Shown here piece after piece: positions 21,597-34,928 of a stretch of 64,000 nucleotides of DNA. The notes under the pieces were generated by a model. That model saw nothing but the letters and a program-made list of their open reading frames with translations. It had not been told where the DNA came from and did not search any database. The number at the start of each line of letters is the position of its first letter. Position 1 is the first letter of the stretch. Made by a program: the position numbers and the translations under genes. Source of the DNA: Hormiphora californensis (Eukaryota; Ctenophora; Tentaculata; Cydippida; Pleurobrachiidae); assembly GCA_020137815.1 (NCBI GenBank), contig CM035359.1, positions 2,041,845 through 2,105,844 on the forward strand, given 5' to 3'.

Positions 21597-21755
21597 AATA
21601 GTAATAATAGTAATAATAGTAATAATAGTAATAATAGTAATAATAGTAATAATAGTAGTAATAGTAGTAATAGTAATAATAGTAATAATAGTAATAATAG
21701 TAATAATAGTAATAATAGTAATAGTAATAATAGTAGTAATAGTAAATATAGTAAT
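21596..21755. repeat. Second (AGTAAT)n microsatellite
   Basis: Same unit as 20303-20478, separated from it by the element at 20758-21596. The element may have inserted into a once continuous array. Confidence 0.85.
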
Positions 21756-21784
21756 AAGTCCTATCTCGTCTCGTCCTCATCGTA

Positions 21785-22645
21785 TCCTCGTCCTGTCTCT
21801 CTGCCTCCTCGTCCTCACTCGTCCTCCTCGTCCTCCTCGTCCTCCTCGTCCTCTCGTCCTCCTCGTCCTCCTCGTCCTCCTCGTCCTCCTCGTCCTCCCG
21901 TCCTCCTCGTCCTCCTGTCCTCCTCGTCCTCTCGTCCTCCTCGTCCTCCTCGTCCTCCTCGTCCTCCTCGTCCTCCTCGTCCTCCTCGTCCTCCTCGTCC
22001 TCCTCGTCCTCCTCGTCCTCCTCGTCCTCCTCGTCCTCCTCGTCCTCCTCGTCCTCCTCGTCCTCCTCGTCCTCCTCGTCCTCCTCGTCCTCCTCGTCCT
22101 CCTCGTCCTCCTCGTCCTCCTCGTCCTCCTCGTCCTCGTCCTCCTCGTCGTCCTCGTCCTCCTCGTCGTCCTCGTCCTCTCGTCGTCCTCGTACCTCCTC
22201 GTCGTCCTCGTCCTCCTCGTCGTCCTCGTCCTCCTCGTCTCCTCGTCCTCCTCGTCGTCCTCGTCCTCCTCGTCCGTCCTCGTCCTCCTCGTCGTCCTCG
22301 TCCTCCTCGTCTCCTCGTCCTCCTCGTCCTCCTCGTCCTCCTCGCCGTCCTCGTCCTCCTCGTCGTCCTCGTCCTCCTCGTCGTCCTCGTCCTCCTCGTC
22401 CTCCTCGTCGTCCTCGTCCTCCTCGTCGTCCTCGTCCTCCTCGTCCTCCTCGTCCTCCTCGTCCTCCTCGTCCTACTCGTCCTCCTCGTCCTCCTCGTCC
22501 TCCTCGTCCTCCTCGTCCTCCTCGTCCTCCTCGTCCTCGTCCTACTCGTCATCCTCGTTCCTCCTCGTCTCCTCGTCTCCTCCGTCCTCCTCGTCGGCCA
22601 TCCCCCCCTCTGTCCTCCTATCGTCCTCTCGTCCTCATCGTCCTC
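21785..22645. repeat. (TCCTCG/TCCTCC)n low-complexity array
   Basis: About 850 bp of tcctcctcg units with interruptions, preceded by similar degenerate sequence at 20480-20730. It lies in the long intron (20305-22994) before the first CCP exon. Open frames here are compositional. Confidence 0.9.
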
Positions 22646-22718
22646 CATGTATCAATGTTACTTGTAAAATTATTATCTATTGATTCACCCAACATATCCT
22701 GAACAAGATATTGATTTG

Positions 22719-22827
22719 CAGGAACCGACCGAATCAGGAAATACTGGTCCCTGATTGGCTTATAACCAGTCACGTGATCTAAATAACGAGTTCTGATTGG
22801 TTGTTTACTTGTTTCGGTCGGTTCCTG
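22719..22827. mobile_element. caggaaccgaccgaa MITE, copy b (intact)
   Basis: A 109-bp element with perfect inverted ends caggaaccgaccgaa and ttcggtcggttcctg. It is intronic and almost identical to copy c at 26831. Confidence 0.85.
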
Positions 22828-22994
22828 TTGATTTGTTAGTTCCATTTTACAACAGATATCTTCAGAGATTGCTAGCTACATTTTACAATACAACTTCTCT
22901 TCAGAGATTAGTTACGAAGTCACCCCTTTTATTGCATACCTCCACGAGCAATAATTTCATTACCAATTTCATTACCAACTTCAGAGATTAACAG

Positions 22995-23179
22995 TTGCGA
23001 GTTGGAAGGATCACCTGCTAACGGCTTCTACGAGGAATATAAAGTTTCTATTGGACAGGCTTTGAAGGTGATTTGCCTTGCAAACTTCCAACTAAACACC
23101 CAAGATGAGTTCATTTGCTCAAGTGGGAGGGTGTTCAAACGGAATGGTCGGATTACTGGGGATCTACCTTACTGTGAAG
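22995..23179 (+). CDS. CCP/sushi domain 1
   Basis: One exon, phase 2 to 1, encoding CELEGSPANGFYEEYKVS, then ALKVICLANF, EFICSSG and GDLPYC. This is the four-cysteine CCP pattern with the usual xxPxC end. CCP modules mediate protein-protein binding in secreted and complement-type proteins. The start joins the preceding fucolectin exon through a split Tyr codon. Confidence 0.75.
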
Positions 23180-23252
23180 GTAGGTACCAATTGTTTACTT
23201 GTTGTATAGAGGACCCTGCTGTCTCGTTTAGTCTAATATGGAAGGAAGACAA

Positions 23253-23586
23253 CCCCCATAAAAAAGTCGCTTGGCAAATTCCCTCGTCGCTCGGCAATTG
23301 GTTCGGCAACAACAGGTGGTTTGCCGAGCCAGTCGCTCGGCTAATCAAGGAAGTCGCCGTGTTTTCACCGCGTTCTTACAGAAAAAGTACATTTTTTCAG
23401 CACTTTTTTTCAAAATCTCCTGCTGAAAAATACAAAGTGCTGAAAAATGTGCTTTTTCTGTAAGAACGCGGTGAAATCACGGAGACTTCCTTGATTAGCC
23501 GAGCGACTGGCTCGGCAAACCACCTGTTGTTGCCGAACCAATTGCCGAGCGACGAGGGAATTTGCCAAGCGACTTTTTTATGGGGG
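23253..23586. mobile_element. Intronic fold-back MITE (~334 bp)
   Basis: The arms of about 150 bp are near-perfect inverses: cccccataaaaaagtcgctt on the left and its complement on the right. The loop is ctcctgctgaaaa-like. It lies in the intron between CCP1 and CCP2. Confidence 0.85.
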
Positions 23587-23732
23587 AAGCTTCTAATGGA
23601 AATTGAACTAAAGACGAGAATGAAGAAACTGCATTCTAACACACCCCCTAGGGCCCCTCTGTGTTCAGGCCAATTGCGTTACTGAATAGTGTTCTATAAC
23701 TCGGGTCCTAGTTCTAACACGTTCCCCTTCAG

Positions 23733-23903
23733 CCATGCCATGTCCCCGGCCGGATATCGAGAATGGCATTGCTACAGATGACAGTACAGAACCGGGCGGT
23801 CAGGTTCACATAACATGTAACCATGGTTACCTCATCGAGTTTACTACACCTGTCATGTGTCAAGCTGGAAATCAGTTTAGCAGAACTCTTCCTCGCTGCA
23901 TAG
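23733..23903 (+). CDS. CCP/sushi domain 2
   Basis: A symmetrical phase 1-1 exon of 171 bp. The peptide has PCPRPDIENGIATDD, VHITCNHGY, VMCQAG and TLPRC. PDIENG and LPxC are typical CCP landmarks. The exon end, ctgcatag|gtataa, is duplicated in every unit of the array that follows. Confidence 0.85.
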
Positions 23904-25365
23904 GTATAACATATTGTGACTTCATTGTGCTCGGTAGAGTGCACATAGAACTCTACCTCGCTGCATAGGTATATCATATTGTGACTTCATTGTGCTCGGT
24001 AGAGTGCACACAGAACTCTTCCTCGCTGCATAGGTATAACATATTGTGACTTCATTGTGCTCGGTAGAGTGCACACAGAACTCTACCTCACTGCATAGGT
24101 ATAACATATTGTGACTTCATTGTGCTCGGTAGAGTGCACACTGCACACAGAACTCTACCTCACTGCATAGGTATATCATATTGTGACTTCATTAAGTGCT
24201 CGGTAGAGTGCACACAGAACTCTACCTCACTGCATAGGTATATCATATTGTGACTTCATTGTGCTCGGTAGAGTGCACACAGAACTCTACCTCACTGCAT
24301 AGGTATATCATATTGTGACTTCATTGTGCTCGGTAGAGTGCACACTGCACACAGAACTCTACCTCGCTGCATAGGTATATCATATTGTGACTTCATTAAG
24401 TGCTCGGTAGAGTGCACACAGAACTCCTCCTCGCTGCATAGGTATATCATATTGTGACTTCATTAAGTGCTCGGTAGAGTGCACACAGAACTCTACCTCA
24501 CTGCATAGGTATAACAAATTGTGACGTCATTAAGTGCTCGGTAGAGTGCACACAGAACTCTACCTCGCTGCATAGGTATATCATATTGTGACTTCATTAA
24601 GTGCTCGGTAGAGTGCACACTGCACACAGAACTCTACCTCACTGCATAGGTATATCATATTGTGACGTCATTGTGCTCGGTAGAGTGCACACAGAACTCT
24701 ACCTCACTGCATAGGTATAACAAATTGTGACTTCATTAAGTGCTCGGTCGAGTGCACACAGAACTCTACCTCACTGCATAGGTATAACAAATTGTGACTT
24801 CATTGTGCTCGGTAGAGTGCACATAGAACTCTACCTCGCTGCATAGGTATAACATATTGTGACTTCATTGTGCTCGGTAGAGTGCACACTGCACACAGAA
24901 CTCTTCCTCGCTGCATAGGTATATCATATTGTGACTTCATTGTGCTCGGTAGAGTGCACACAGAACTCTACCTCACTGCATAGGTATATCATATTGTGAC
25001 GTCATTAAGTGCTCGGTAGAGTGCACACAGAACTCTACCTCACTGCATAGGTATAACAAATTGTGACTTCATTGTGCTCGGTAGAGTGCACACAGAACTC
25101 TACCTCGCTGCATAGGTATAACATATTGTGACTTCATTGTGCTCGGTAGAGTGCACACTGCACACAGAACTCTTCCTCGCTGCATAGGTATATCATATTG
25201 TGACTTCATTGTGCTCGGTAGAGTGCACACAGAACTCTACCTCACTGCATAGGTATATCATATTGTGACGTCATTAAGTGCTCGGTAGAGTGCACACAGA
25301 ACTCTACCTCACTGTATAGGTATATCATATTGTGACTTCATTGTGCTCGGTAGAGTGCACATAGC
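23877..25365 (+). repeat. ~66-bp satellite, 22 units, carrying exon end and 5' splice site
   Basis: The unit runs gaactctacctcactgcata, ggtatatcatattgtgactt, cattgtgctcggtagagtgcacaca. I count 22 occurrences of the ca/gta-tag-gtat junction, the first being the real end of the CCP2 exon. Units therefore repeat the last ~25 coding bases plus the donor. Variants insert aag (cattaagtgctc) or gcacact. Confidence 0.92.
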
Positions 25366-25810
25366 AAAAGGAAACACAGTACTTTGAAGTAAAGCATTGT
25401 TTCTTGTAATACAGTCGGTGAACAATAACCTGTCGTACAGGCTTGTTCATGTGTGTGGGTGATGTGAGTGTGGGTGATGTGAGTGTGAGTGATGTGAGTG
25501 TATGATGGGTGATGTGAGTGTATGATGTGAGTGGGTGGTGTCTCAGCAGTATAGTGCATATTAATACAATATTCATATTTTATGCCGTATTTGATCGGCA
25601 GCGGTTAAAGTAAACAAGGTTTGGCGTAGGTTTGATGTGGGTGACAGCTGTGAATTTACCCTTTTGCAGTAAAGCCGGTGTTCTTGCTAAAATTATACTC
25701 TGCTTATAAGTGAGGAATAGTTAAAAGCTTGCAGATAGGTCCACTGCCCACTGCCGCACAGTGCAAGACTATCAATAAATAGCAGCTATTATCATTTGAT
25801 CCCCCGCCAG

Positions 25811-25981
25811 CCCAGCCATGCCCGTATCCCGATATCGCCAACTCCCAAGGTGGATCCCATCCCATCCAGCCTGGCTCTCCACTGGTTGTGGAGTGTCATC
25901 CTGACTATCAGCTGGCACAGTACAATGAAGTGAGCTGCGTTACATCGGATGTGTTTTCAGGAGCTCTACCAACTTGTACAA
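25811..25981 (+). CDS. CCP/sushi domain 3
   Basis: A symmetrical phase 1-1 exon, 171 bp, the same length as the CCP2 exon. The peptide has PCPYPDIANSQ, LVVECHPDYQL, VSCVTSD and GALPTC. The acceptor is gatcccccgccag. Confidence 0.85.
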
Positions 25982-26206
25982 GTAATTTCCACCTACTCAA
26001 TCTCCCTCATCAGCATTTCTCACCCTGCACTCCCTCAATAACTCACACTTTCCACCGACCACCAGCCACTCCCTCAGCATTTCTCACCCCACTCCCTCAA
26101 TAACTAACACTTTCCACCAGCTCCAATCCCAGAGCATCACTCTCCCTACTCCTCAGTCAGACCTCCGTTCAATGACCCCCCAGTAACTCTCTCCCACCCC
26201 TCACAG

Positions 26207-26386
26207 CCCGCAGCTGCCGGTTACCCGACATTGAAAATGGATCTTGGGAAGATGACATCGTGCAAGTTACCCCGGGGAGTGTAGTAAACTTCTTCTGTGA
26301 TGAATACTATGGACTGACTAAAGGGCAAAGTGTAGTAACTTGTATAACTGGCAGCCAATTCAAGGAGGAACTCCCAGCTTGCGAGC
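26207..26386 (+). CDS. CCP/sushi domain 4
   Basis: A symmetrical phase 1-1 exon with CRLPDIENGSWEDD, VVNFFCDEYYGL, SVVTCITG and EELPACE. The acceptor is ccctcacag and the donor gtgagt. Confidence 0.85.
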
Positions 26387-26511
26387 GTGAGTTTAAAGTT
26401 TCACGTGTCCATCACAGTTCCGAGTTCACAAATCACAGTTCATATAGTTCATATAGTTCCGAGCGAGTGGTATCGTTCTTTTTTGTTATCCCTCCCTAAT
26501 CAGTAATCCCT

Positions 26512-26612
26512 AATTACAACAACAACTGTTATCCCTCCCTTCCAACAACAACTGTTATCCCTCCCTTCCACCAATAACTGTTATCCCTCCCTTCCAACAA
26601 CAACTGTTATTT
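26512..26612. repeat. Pyrimidine-rich tandem repeat before an acceptor
   Basis: gttatccctcccttccaaca-type units (about 26 bp, four copies) lie just upstream of the acceptor at 26616. Confidence 0.6.
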
Positions 26613-26616
26613 GCAG

Positions 26617-27525
26617 TTGGTATATCATTAGAGGATGGTACAGCTGCAGGATCTGGTTTGGTTATGATTGAGCATCCCTCCATCTTCAATCTTGACATGG
26701 TAAGAATTACTCACTCCAGCTGTTATAAAGCCATGATCATGATACTTATAGACATGTGCGAGATCGAATTGGCATGGCAATGGCACCAAAACTGCTACTG
26801 CCTACCACCATTATTCATCATGGTCTCTTGCAGGAACCGACCGAATCAGGAAATACTGGTCCCTGATTGGCTTATAACCAGTCACGTGATCTAAATAACG
26901 AGTTCTGATTGGTTGTTTACTTGTTTCGGTCGGTTCCTGGTCTCTTGTGACATTATTTCGAGACTGACTCTAATTAGACAAATCATTATCCCCTTCCTTA
27001 TCACAGAACCCCATTTTTGCAGGGTGCACCAAGGGGGTACCTGTGTGATGTGGAGCCTGGTTGGGAGACAAATTATTTAATCGAGATGATATGTGAATCC
27101 CAGGGATTCTATACCCTCCCCTACAGCTACCGTCCACAGTCACTAAGCATTTTCATGAGTAGATCTACTAAATACAAAGTACAGTTCTGCAATGGTCGGA
27201 ACTTCGCGGGATGCGTCATGAGTTCACTCAGCCCGAGATGTAATAGGGTAATGTGGATGGACTGCGATCTTAGTAAGTGTACCGCGGTCACCAGCTGTCA
27301 TTAGTAAACTCTCTAAATTTACAGACAGCTGTAAATGTAACTCACAGAACTCGCATGTTTACTTCTTATAGGTAGTTTATAGGGATCAGGGGATATGGGA
27401 GCATTTTATTTTTACTGATCTAGAAGAAGAGCAATTTACAAAAGTCAAAAACATTACTGGACCTGAATTTTACTATTTTCCTTCAGGTGCGGACAAAAGC
27501 TTCTGCAAATCACACGACTGTGAAC
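26617..27525 (+). CDS. Unrecognised extracellular region of the mosaic gene
   Basis: Three exons: 26617-26699 (phase 1 to 0), 27023-27247 (0 to 0) and 27372-27525 (0 to 1). The peptides are cysteine-bearing and look extracellular (GYLCDVEPGWETNY, VQFCNGRNFAGCVM, SFCKSHDCE). I do not recognise a family. The donor of the middle exon is uncertain: agg|gtaatg keeps phase, while a stronger gtaagt lies about 28 bp downstream but leads to a stop in the next exon. Confidence 0.5.
26831..26939. mobile_element. caggaaccgaccgaa MITE, copy c (intact)
   Basis: A 109-bp element nearly identical to copy b (22719-22827), intronic, with both inverted ends intact. Confidence 0.85.
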
Positions 27526-27651
27526 GTAAGTACTAAAACACATTTCTGATGTTTTCCCCACCGTAAGTCATTCACCTGGATGCCTCTTGCAAAAAGGCAT
27601 AGGGGTTTAGAATCACATACTGTCTGCAATATCAACTATTTCTTCCCCCAG

Positions 27652-28697
27652 GGCTCACCCCGTTAAGCTGGAGCACGAACGAATTGAAAGACCAGGCAGA
27701 CCTTGATTCTCTATTTAATGGAAAATACGGTGAATCGTACGGAGCAACAGAAGCCCCGCCCATCACCACAACCACAGGAGGCCCAACAGCAGAGTTTGAC
27801 GAGTTCTACCTCCAAACTGAGGAGACCAGATTTGGGCCCCCGCCACTGAAGCTGATAGAGATCTACGTTGCGCTCCCGCCCAAGACACCCCTGGATGCAG
27901 TGGTTGTGTACAATAGTATGATCTTAGGAGATGATATGACTGGAGTGACTCTTATAACTCCCCAGGGAGAGAGAGACGGTGATTCATGCTCTGGGGCTAT
28001 CCTCTCCGAAAGCAGATACATCTTGGTTGCAGAGACTCATCCAGTCTATCGGACCACATTTAACTGTAACTCACAGGAAGCACTGGGATTTGTGTTCTTC
28101 ACCAAGGAGTCAAGCTTACACAAACTGAGGGAGATCGAAGTTTGGGGTGGAAAGATGCGGCATCCTGAACTCCCAGTTGATTTGAGAACTGATATCTGTG
28201 AGGGAGATGAAGAAACGGAGTCTGGCGGGGCGGATCTGGAAGACATCTTAGAAAACGAAGAACCGATGGTATTTAAGTCGGCGTCAGAAAGTAACTATGA
28301 AGTCTACTGGGAGCCCAATTTCAAGTCTACCCTATCATACTCGGTGTTTAAATCAAGTAATTCTAAAAAGAACGAGGTGATGGAATCCCCGGCTACCCTC
28401 ATGAGTTTCCTAATGGATCGGGGGTATGTGGATTACACCCTGAATAAAGCCGAGAAGGACAGCGAAGAAATGAAGAAAGCGGGGTGTGGTACTGGCGGGG
28501 ACCCAAAAATGAACTCTGATGTGTTGAAGGATAGTATCAGGTTGTTCCAGCAACAGAACGGTTTTGCAGAGACCGCTTTCGTTACCAAGGATACTCTGGA
28601 TTTTGTCAAGAAGGGACGGTGTGGGAACAGTGACGTTGAGTTTTCTACTAATGAAGATGACGATGAGGAGGCTAGGTGCTACAGCCTCTACCCAATT
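27652..28697 (+). CDS. Discoidin/FTP-like region plus MMP-type propeptide with cysteine switch
   Basis: A long exon (phase 1 to 0, about 348 codons). After a Thr-rich linker, about 110 residues (LKLIEIYVALPP ... LREIEVWGG) resemble the fucolectin/discoidin fold of the upstream domains. The C-terminal part has LMSFLMDRGYVDYTL, DSIRLFQQQNGF and FVKKGRCGNSDVEF. This is the peptidoglycan-binding-like prodomain of matrix metalloproteinases, ending in a cysteine-switch variant (the MMP consensus is PRCGxPD). The exon is taken to end at att|gtgagt. No zinc-binding HExxHxxGxxH catalytic exon was found downstream. The next 3.6 kb is repeat-rich and apparently poor sequence, where such an exon could be hidden. 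Confidence 0.65.
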
Positions 28698-29240
28698 GTG
28701 AGTTGGGGGGGTGGGGGGGGGGGGTGGGGGTGGAGGCTAGGTGCTACAGCCTCTACCCAATTGTGAATTGGGGTGGAGTGGGGGGAGGGGAGGGGTGGAG
28801 GGGAGGGGTGGAGGCTAGGTGCTACAGCCTCTACCCAATTGTGAGTTGAATTGGGGGGTGGAGGCTAGGTGCTACAGCCTCTACCCAATTGTGAGTTGAA
28901 TTGGGGGGTGGAGGTTAGGTGCTACAGCCTCTACCCAATTGTGAGTTGGGGTGGAGTGGGGGGAGGGGGGTGGAGGCTAGGTGCTACAGCCTCTACCCAA
29001 TTGTGAGTTGGGGTGGAGTGGGGGGAGGGGGGTGGAGGCTAGGTGCTACAGCCTCTACCCAATTGTGAGTTGAATTGGGGGTGGAGGCTAGGTGCTACAG
29101 CCTCTACCCAATTGTGAGTTGGGGTGGAGTGGGGGGAGGGGTGGAGGGGAGGGGTGGAGGCTAGGTGCTACACTCTACAGCCTCTACCCAAATGTGAGTT
29201 GGGGCAGAGTGAGGGTGAAGGGGCCAAAACCTCTTTACAA
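28660..29240 (+). repeat. Tandem array repeating exon end and donor (about 9 units)
   Basis: The unit is about 50-70 bp: gtggaggctaggtgctacag, cctctacccaattgtgagtt, then a G/T-rich spacer of variable length. The first unit overlaps the end of the propeptide exon, and most units keep aattgtgagt, the donor. Confidence 0.85.
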
Positions 29241-29275
29241 GTGTGAGTTGAGTTGGCGTGGAGTGGGGGGGGGGG

Positions 29276-32300
<3,025 letters not shown>

Positions 32301-32344
32301 TTTACTTGTTTCGGCGGTTCCTTTTGGTGGGGTTATTATACATA

Positions 32345-32504
32345 ACTCCCTCCCGCGCGTGCATCTATTCAATAGACGCACTGCAGAGCAGTGCGTCTAT
32401 TGAGCTGTAATGCACGGGTCCCGAAGGGACCCGTGCGTTACAGCCCTGTAAATCCCGAGCGTCAGCGAGGGGTTTACAGGTATATCTGCACGTTAGGGAG
32501 GGAG
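32345..32504. mobile_element. Small MITE with aactccctcc ends
   Basis: Ends aactccctcccgcgcgtgca and tgcacgttagggagggagtt are inverse. The inside holds three stems (caatagacgcactgc/gcagtgcgtctattg; gggtcccgaagggaccc; cctgtaaa...tttacagg). It directly abuts the recombinase element at 32512. Confidence 0.6.
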
Positions 32505-32595
32505 TTGTGTTCTATAGACCCCGCTGGCAGACGCCTAGTGTGCTAGTTCCGACTTCCGTAGATACTGCTAGTAAATATAGCTCAGAGGAGAGGCA

Positions 32596-32747
<152 letters not shown>

Positions 32748-32830
32748 AGGTCATGGAGCTATATTTACTTTTTGATAGTGAAACACGGAAATACAAGTAT
32801 AAAAAAGTAAAAAGGTTACTACTAATCAAT

Positions 32831-34216
32831 CTAGAAGAGAGATTTGAACAGTCCTGCTAGCATTGCCAGAACCAAGGTGATGATGATGATTCGTAGAGTT
32901 TTAGGGTCCTCCATCCAGGTATTCAGCATCTTTCCGATCCCTGCGCTCACCGAGTTGTTCAGTACTCCAGAAATTTGTTGATGGGTCTTCTGATTCTGGT
33001 ATCTGGTATACATCAGCAATGCTGAGTTAGTAGAGTGACCCGTTCTGGTCCGAATCTGCTCAGGAGACATCCCAGCCTCTGCTAATTGATGGACAACGCT
33101 CGATCTGACTGCCCTCAACTTTATGTCCCTCGATATGTTTCCATGTATCAGTGCCCTCTCGAATAGCTTTGTACAAAAGTTCCTACCAACCTTCATATTT
33201 GGATTGAACCAGATCTCTGAATCCTCAATTTTCTTTATTGGGTGACAAAGCAGAGGTGTCGACGTGGGGAGATTGGGCGGAAAGTGGGACAAGTAACACA
33301 TCAGTGTTGCAGCAAAACAGGTGGAGTTGTCTTCATACTTTTCAGAATGAGTGACGATCTTTGGAGCCTTATGGATGTTCGCCAGACCTGGCTGTTTATT
33401 CTTCGAACGGCGCTCAACATATTTCGATTCCACAATGTTCCCATTAAACTGGAACGTTATACACCCCATTGTCATTTGATTCAACTCGTCTGCTCCACGG
33501 GTTGCAAATAGTCGGTGAACGGAGAACATAACCAACTCTAGCAGTTCAGGTGGGGTCAGGCCAGAGAGGGGTTGGTATGATTCCAAGATATCGCTCATCT
33601 CTCGAGGGGAAAGGATATCTCCTTGCGTTGTTTCAGTATGACGACGCTCCTCTTGGTTCTGCTTGCTCTTCATTAGACCGTTAAGTACGTCACGATAGTG
33701 TCTAAATGCAGGATCCTCAATAAGGTCCCTTCCTGTCCGGTGCTTCAAATCACGGGAAAGGCCACAGTGGATAGAGTAAAGCGTCGTAGATCGTAGAGGT
33801 AGCTTTTCCAAATGAGTTAGGAAGGCTGATAACAGGAAGTTAAGGCGAAGGGGTGGAACATCCTCAAACTTGTTGAATCCAAACTCAGGGACGGTAATAA
33901 TCCAGCTATCGAAATGTTTGACTGCCCACCTGTTGTTCTTTTGTGTACTTGCTGGTACAGAGTCATCCAACAGTTGACTGATTGCCAGGTCAAAGTTTGG
34001 TGGTGGTTGACTTCTAGACGAGGAGGGTGTGACGGGACTCGGGCCAGGAGTTGGAAGAGACGGTCGAATAGGAGATGGGGTCCAACCAGCCGGGATGTGC
34101 AAGTCATTCAGCATCTCATCTTCAGAATTGGTGCAGTCGTCAGGTACCTTTCGCCTCCTCCGGGACTTTCTCGACACAGGAGGTGGTCTTGTAGAACTGG
34201 TACGGGTGTTAACCAT
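32831..34216 (-). CDS. Crypton-type tyrosine recombinase with C-terminal membrane segment
   Basis: An intact single-exon ORF of 461 residues. Residues 1-75 are basic and Pro/Ser-rich. Residues 85-185 resemble a SAM-like core-binding domain. The catalytic part includes LFATRGADELNQM (first Arg at 240), LRAVRSSVVHQLAEAGM (second Arg at 371), TRTGHSTNSALLMYTRYQ (His 394; Tyr 403 or 406). This is the tyrosine-recombinase box order seen in Crypton elements and the related QRICH1/KCTD1-like DUF3504 domains. The C-terminus (about 441-459, IIIITLVLAMLAGLF) is a clear hydrophobic helix, unexpected in a DNA recombinase. An intact frame argues for recent activity. A domesticated host gene is the alternative. 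Confidence 0.8.
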   Translation of the reverse strand: MVNTRTSSTRPPPVSRKSRRRRKVPDDCTNSEDEMLNDLHIPAGWTPSPIRPSLPTPGPSPVTPSSSRSQPPPNFDLAISQLLDDSVPASTQKNNRWAVKHFDSWIITVPEFGFNKFEDVPPLRLNFLLSAFLTHLEKLPLRSTTLYSIHCGLSRDLKHRTGRDLIEDPAFRHYRDVLNGLMKSKQNQEERRHTETTQGDILSPREMSDILESYQPLSGLTPPELLELVMFSVHRLFATRGADELNQMTMGCITFQFNGNIVESKYVERRSKNKQPGLANIHKAPKIVTHSEKYEDNSTCFAATLMCYLSHFPPNLPTSTPLLCHPIKKIEDSEIWFNPNMKVGRNFCTKLFERALIHGNISRDIKLRAVRSSVVHQLAEAGMSPEQIRTRTGHSTNSALLMYTRYQNQKTHQQISGVLNNSVSAGIGKMLNTWMEDPKTLRIIIITLVLAMLAGLFKSLF

Positions 34217-34928
34217 GAACTGGGGAAATGAACTATGATTAGGGAGGGAAACAGAAAAAATTGGGGAAAGGAAAATTAAAATGTAAAATCAGAGCTCTAT
34301 TAGGGGTGCACAACAACCGCGTGGTAGGAGCGAAATGGTGTCTGAAAGTGAGAGTGACGATACAAGTTGTGGTTGTTTCACTTTCACGCGTGAAAACTTT
34401 CACTTTCACTTTCATTTTCACTATCAAGAGTTAATGAGTGAGAGCGAAGAGTTGTGACTATCACCTCATTCCTCTGTGACTAGTTTCACTTTCTCTTTCA
34501 CTATAAGTAGAGATTACCTTGAAGAAGAAACGGAAACGGTAGACTGTCTGGCGTCATTTCTCGCTCTCTCTCTCCCTCTCTGTACAGTCACAGCTGCGTG
34601 TACACCGACTCTGTAACCATGGTAACAAAAACACCAAGGTATAAAAATGTACTTGAGAGGGCGTGCGTCTATCGAGACACAAACTCACGGCAGTGCACGG
34701 CCCAATAGACCAGTGCAAATTGTTCGCGCGGGGCGGGCGTCTATTCAAGCCAGCGGGGTCTATAGCTACTTGTGCACTGGGGAATGAAGCCGTCTGTGTT
34801 TCGCAGCTCTAGAAAGATCCTAACCAAAGACTACTGCAGCTGGGCTGTTGTAGCTACTTCCAATGTTCATTTTGTATAATTAAGAATTGTAACCCCGCCT
34901 GATCACTCGAAATCTTCCTTATCCACAG

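Noticed and set aside
21540-22683. Long ORFs rich in [14 protein letters not shown] or Ser
   Set aside because: Compositional translations of the tcctcctcg array inside an intron.
23877-25365. CRISPR-like array
   Set aside because: Units are contiguous near-identical tandem repeats without unique spacers, in a eukaryotic intron.
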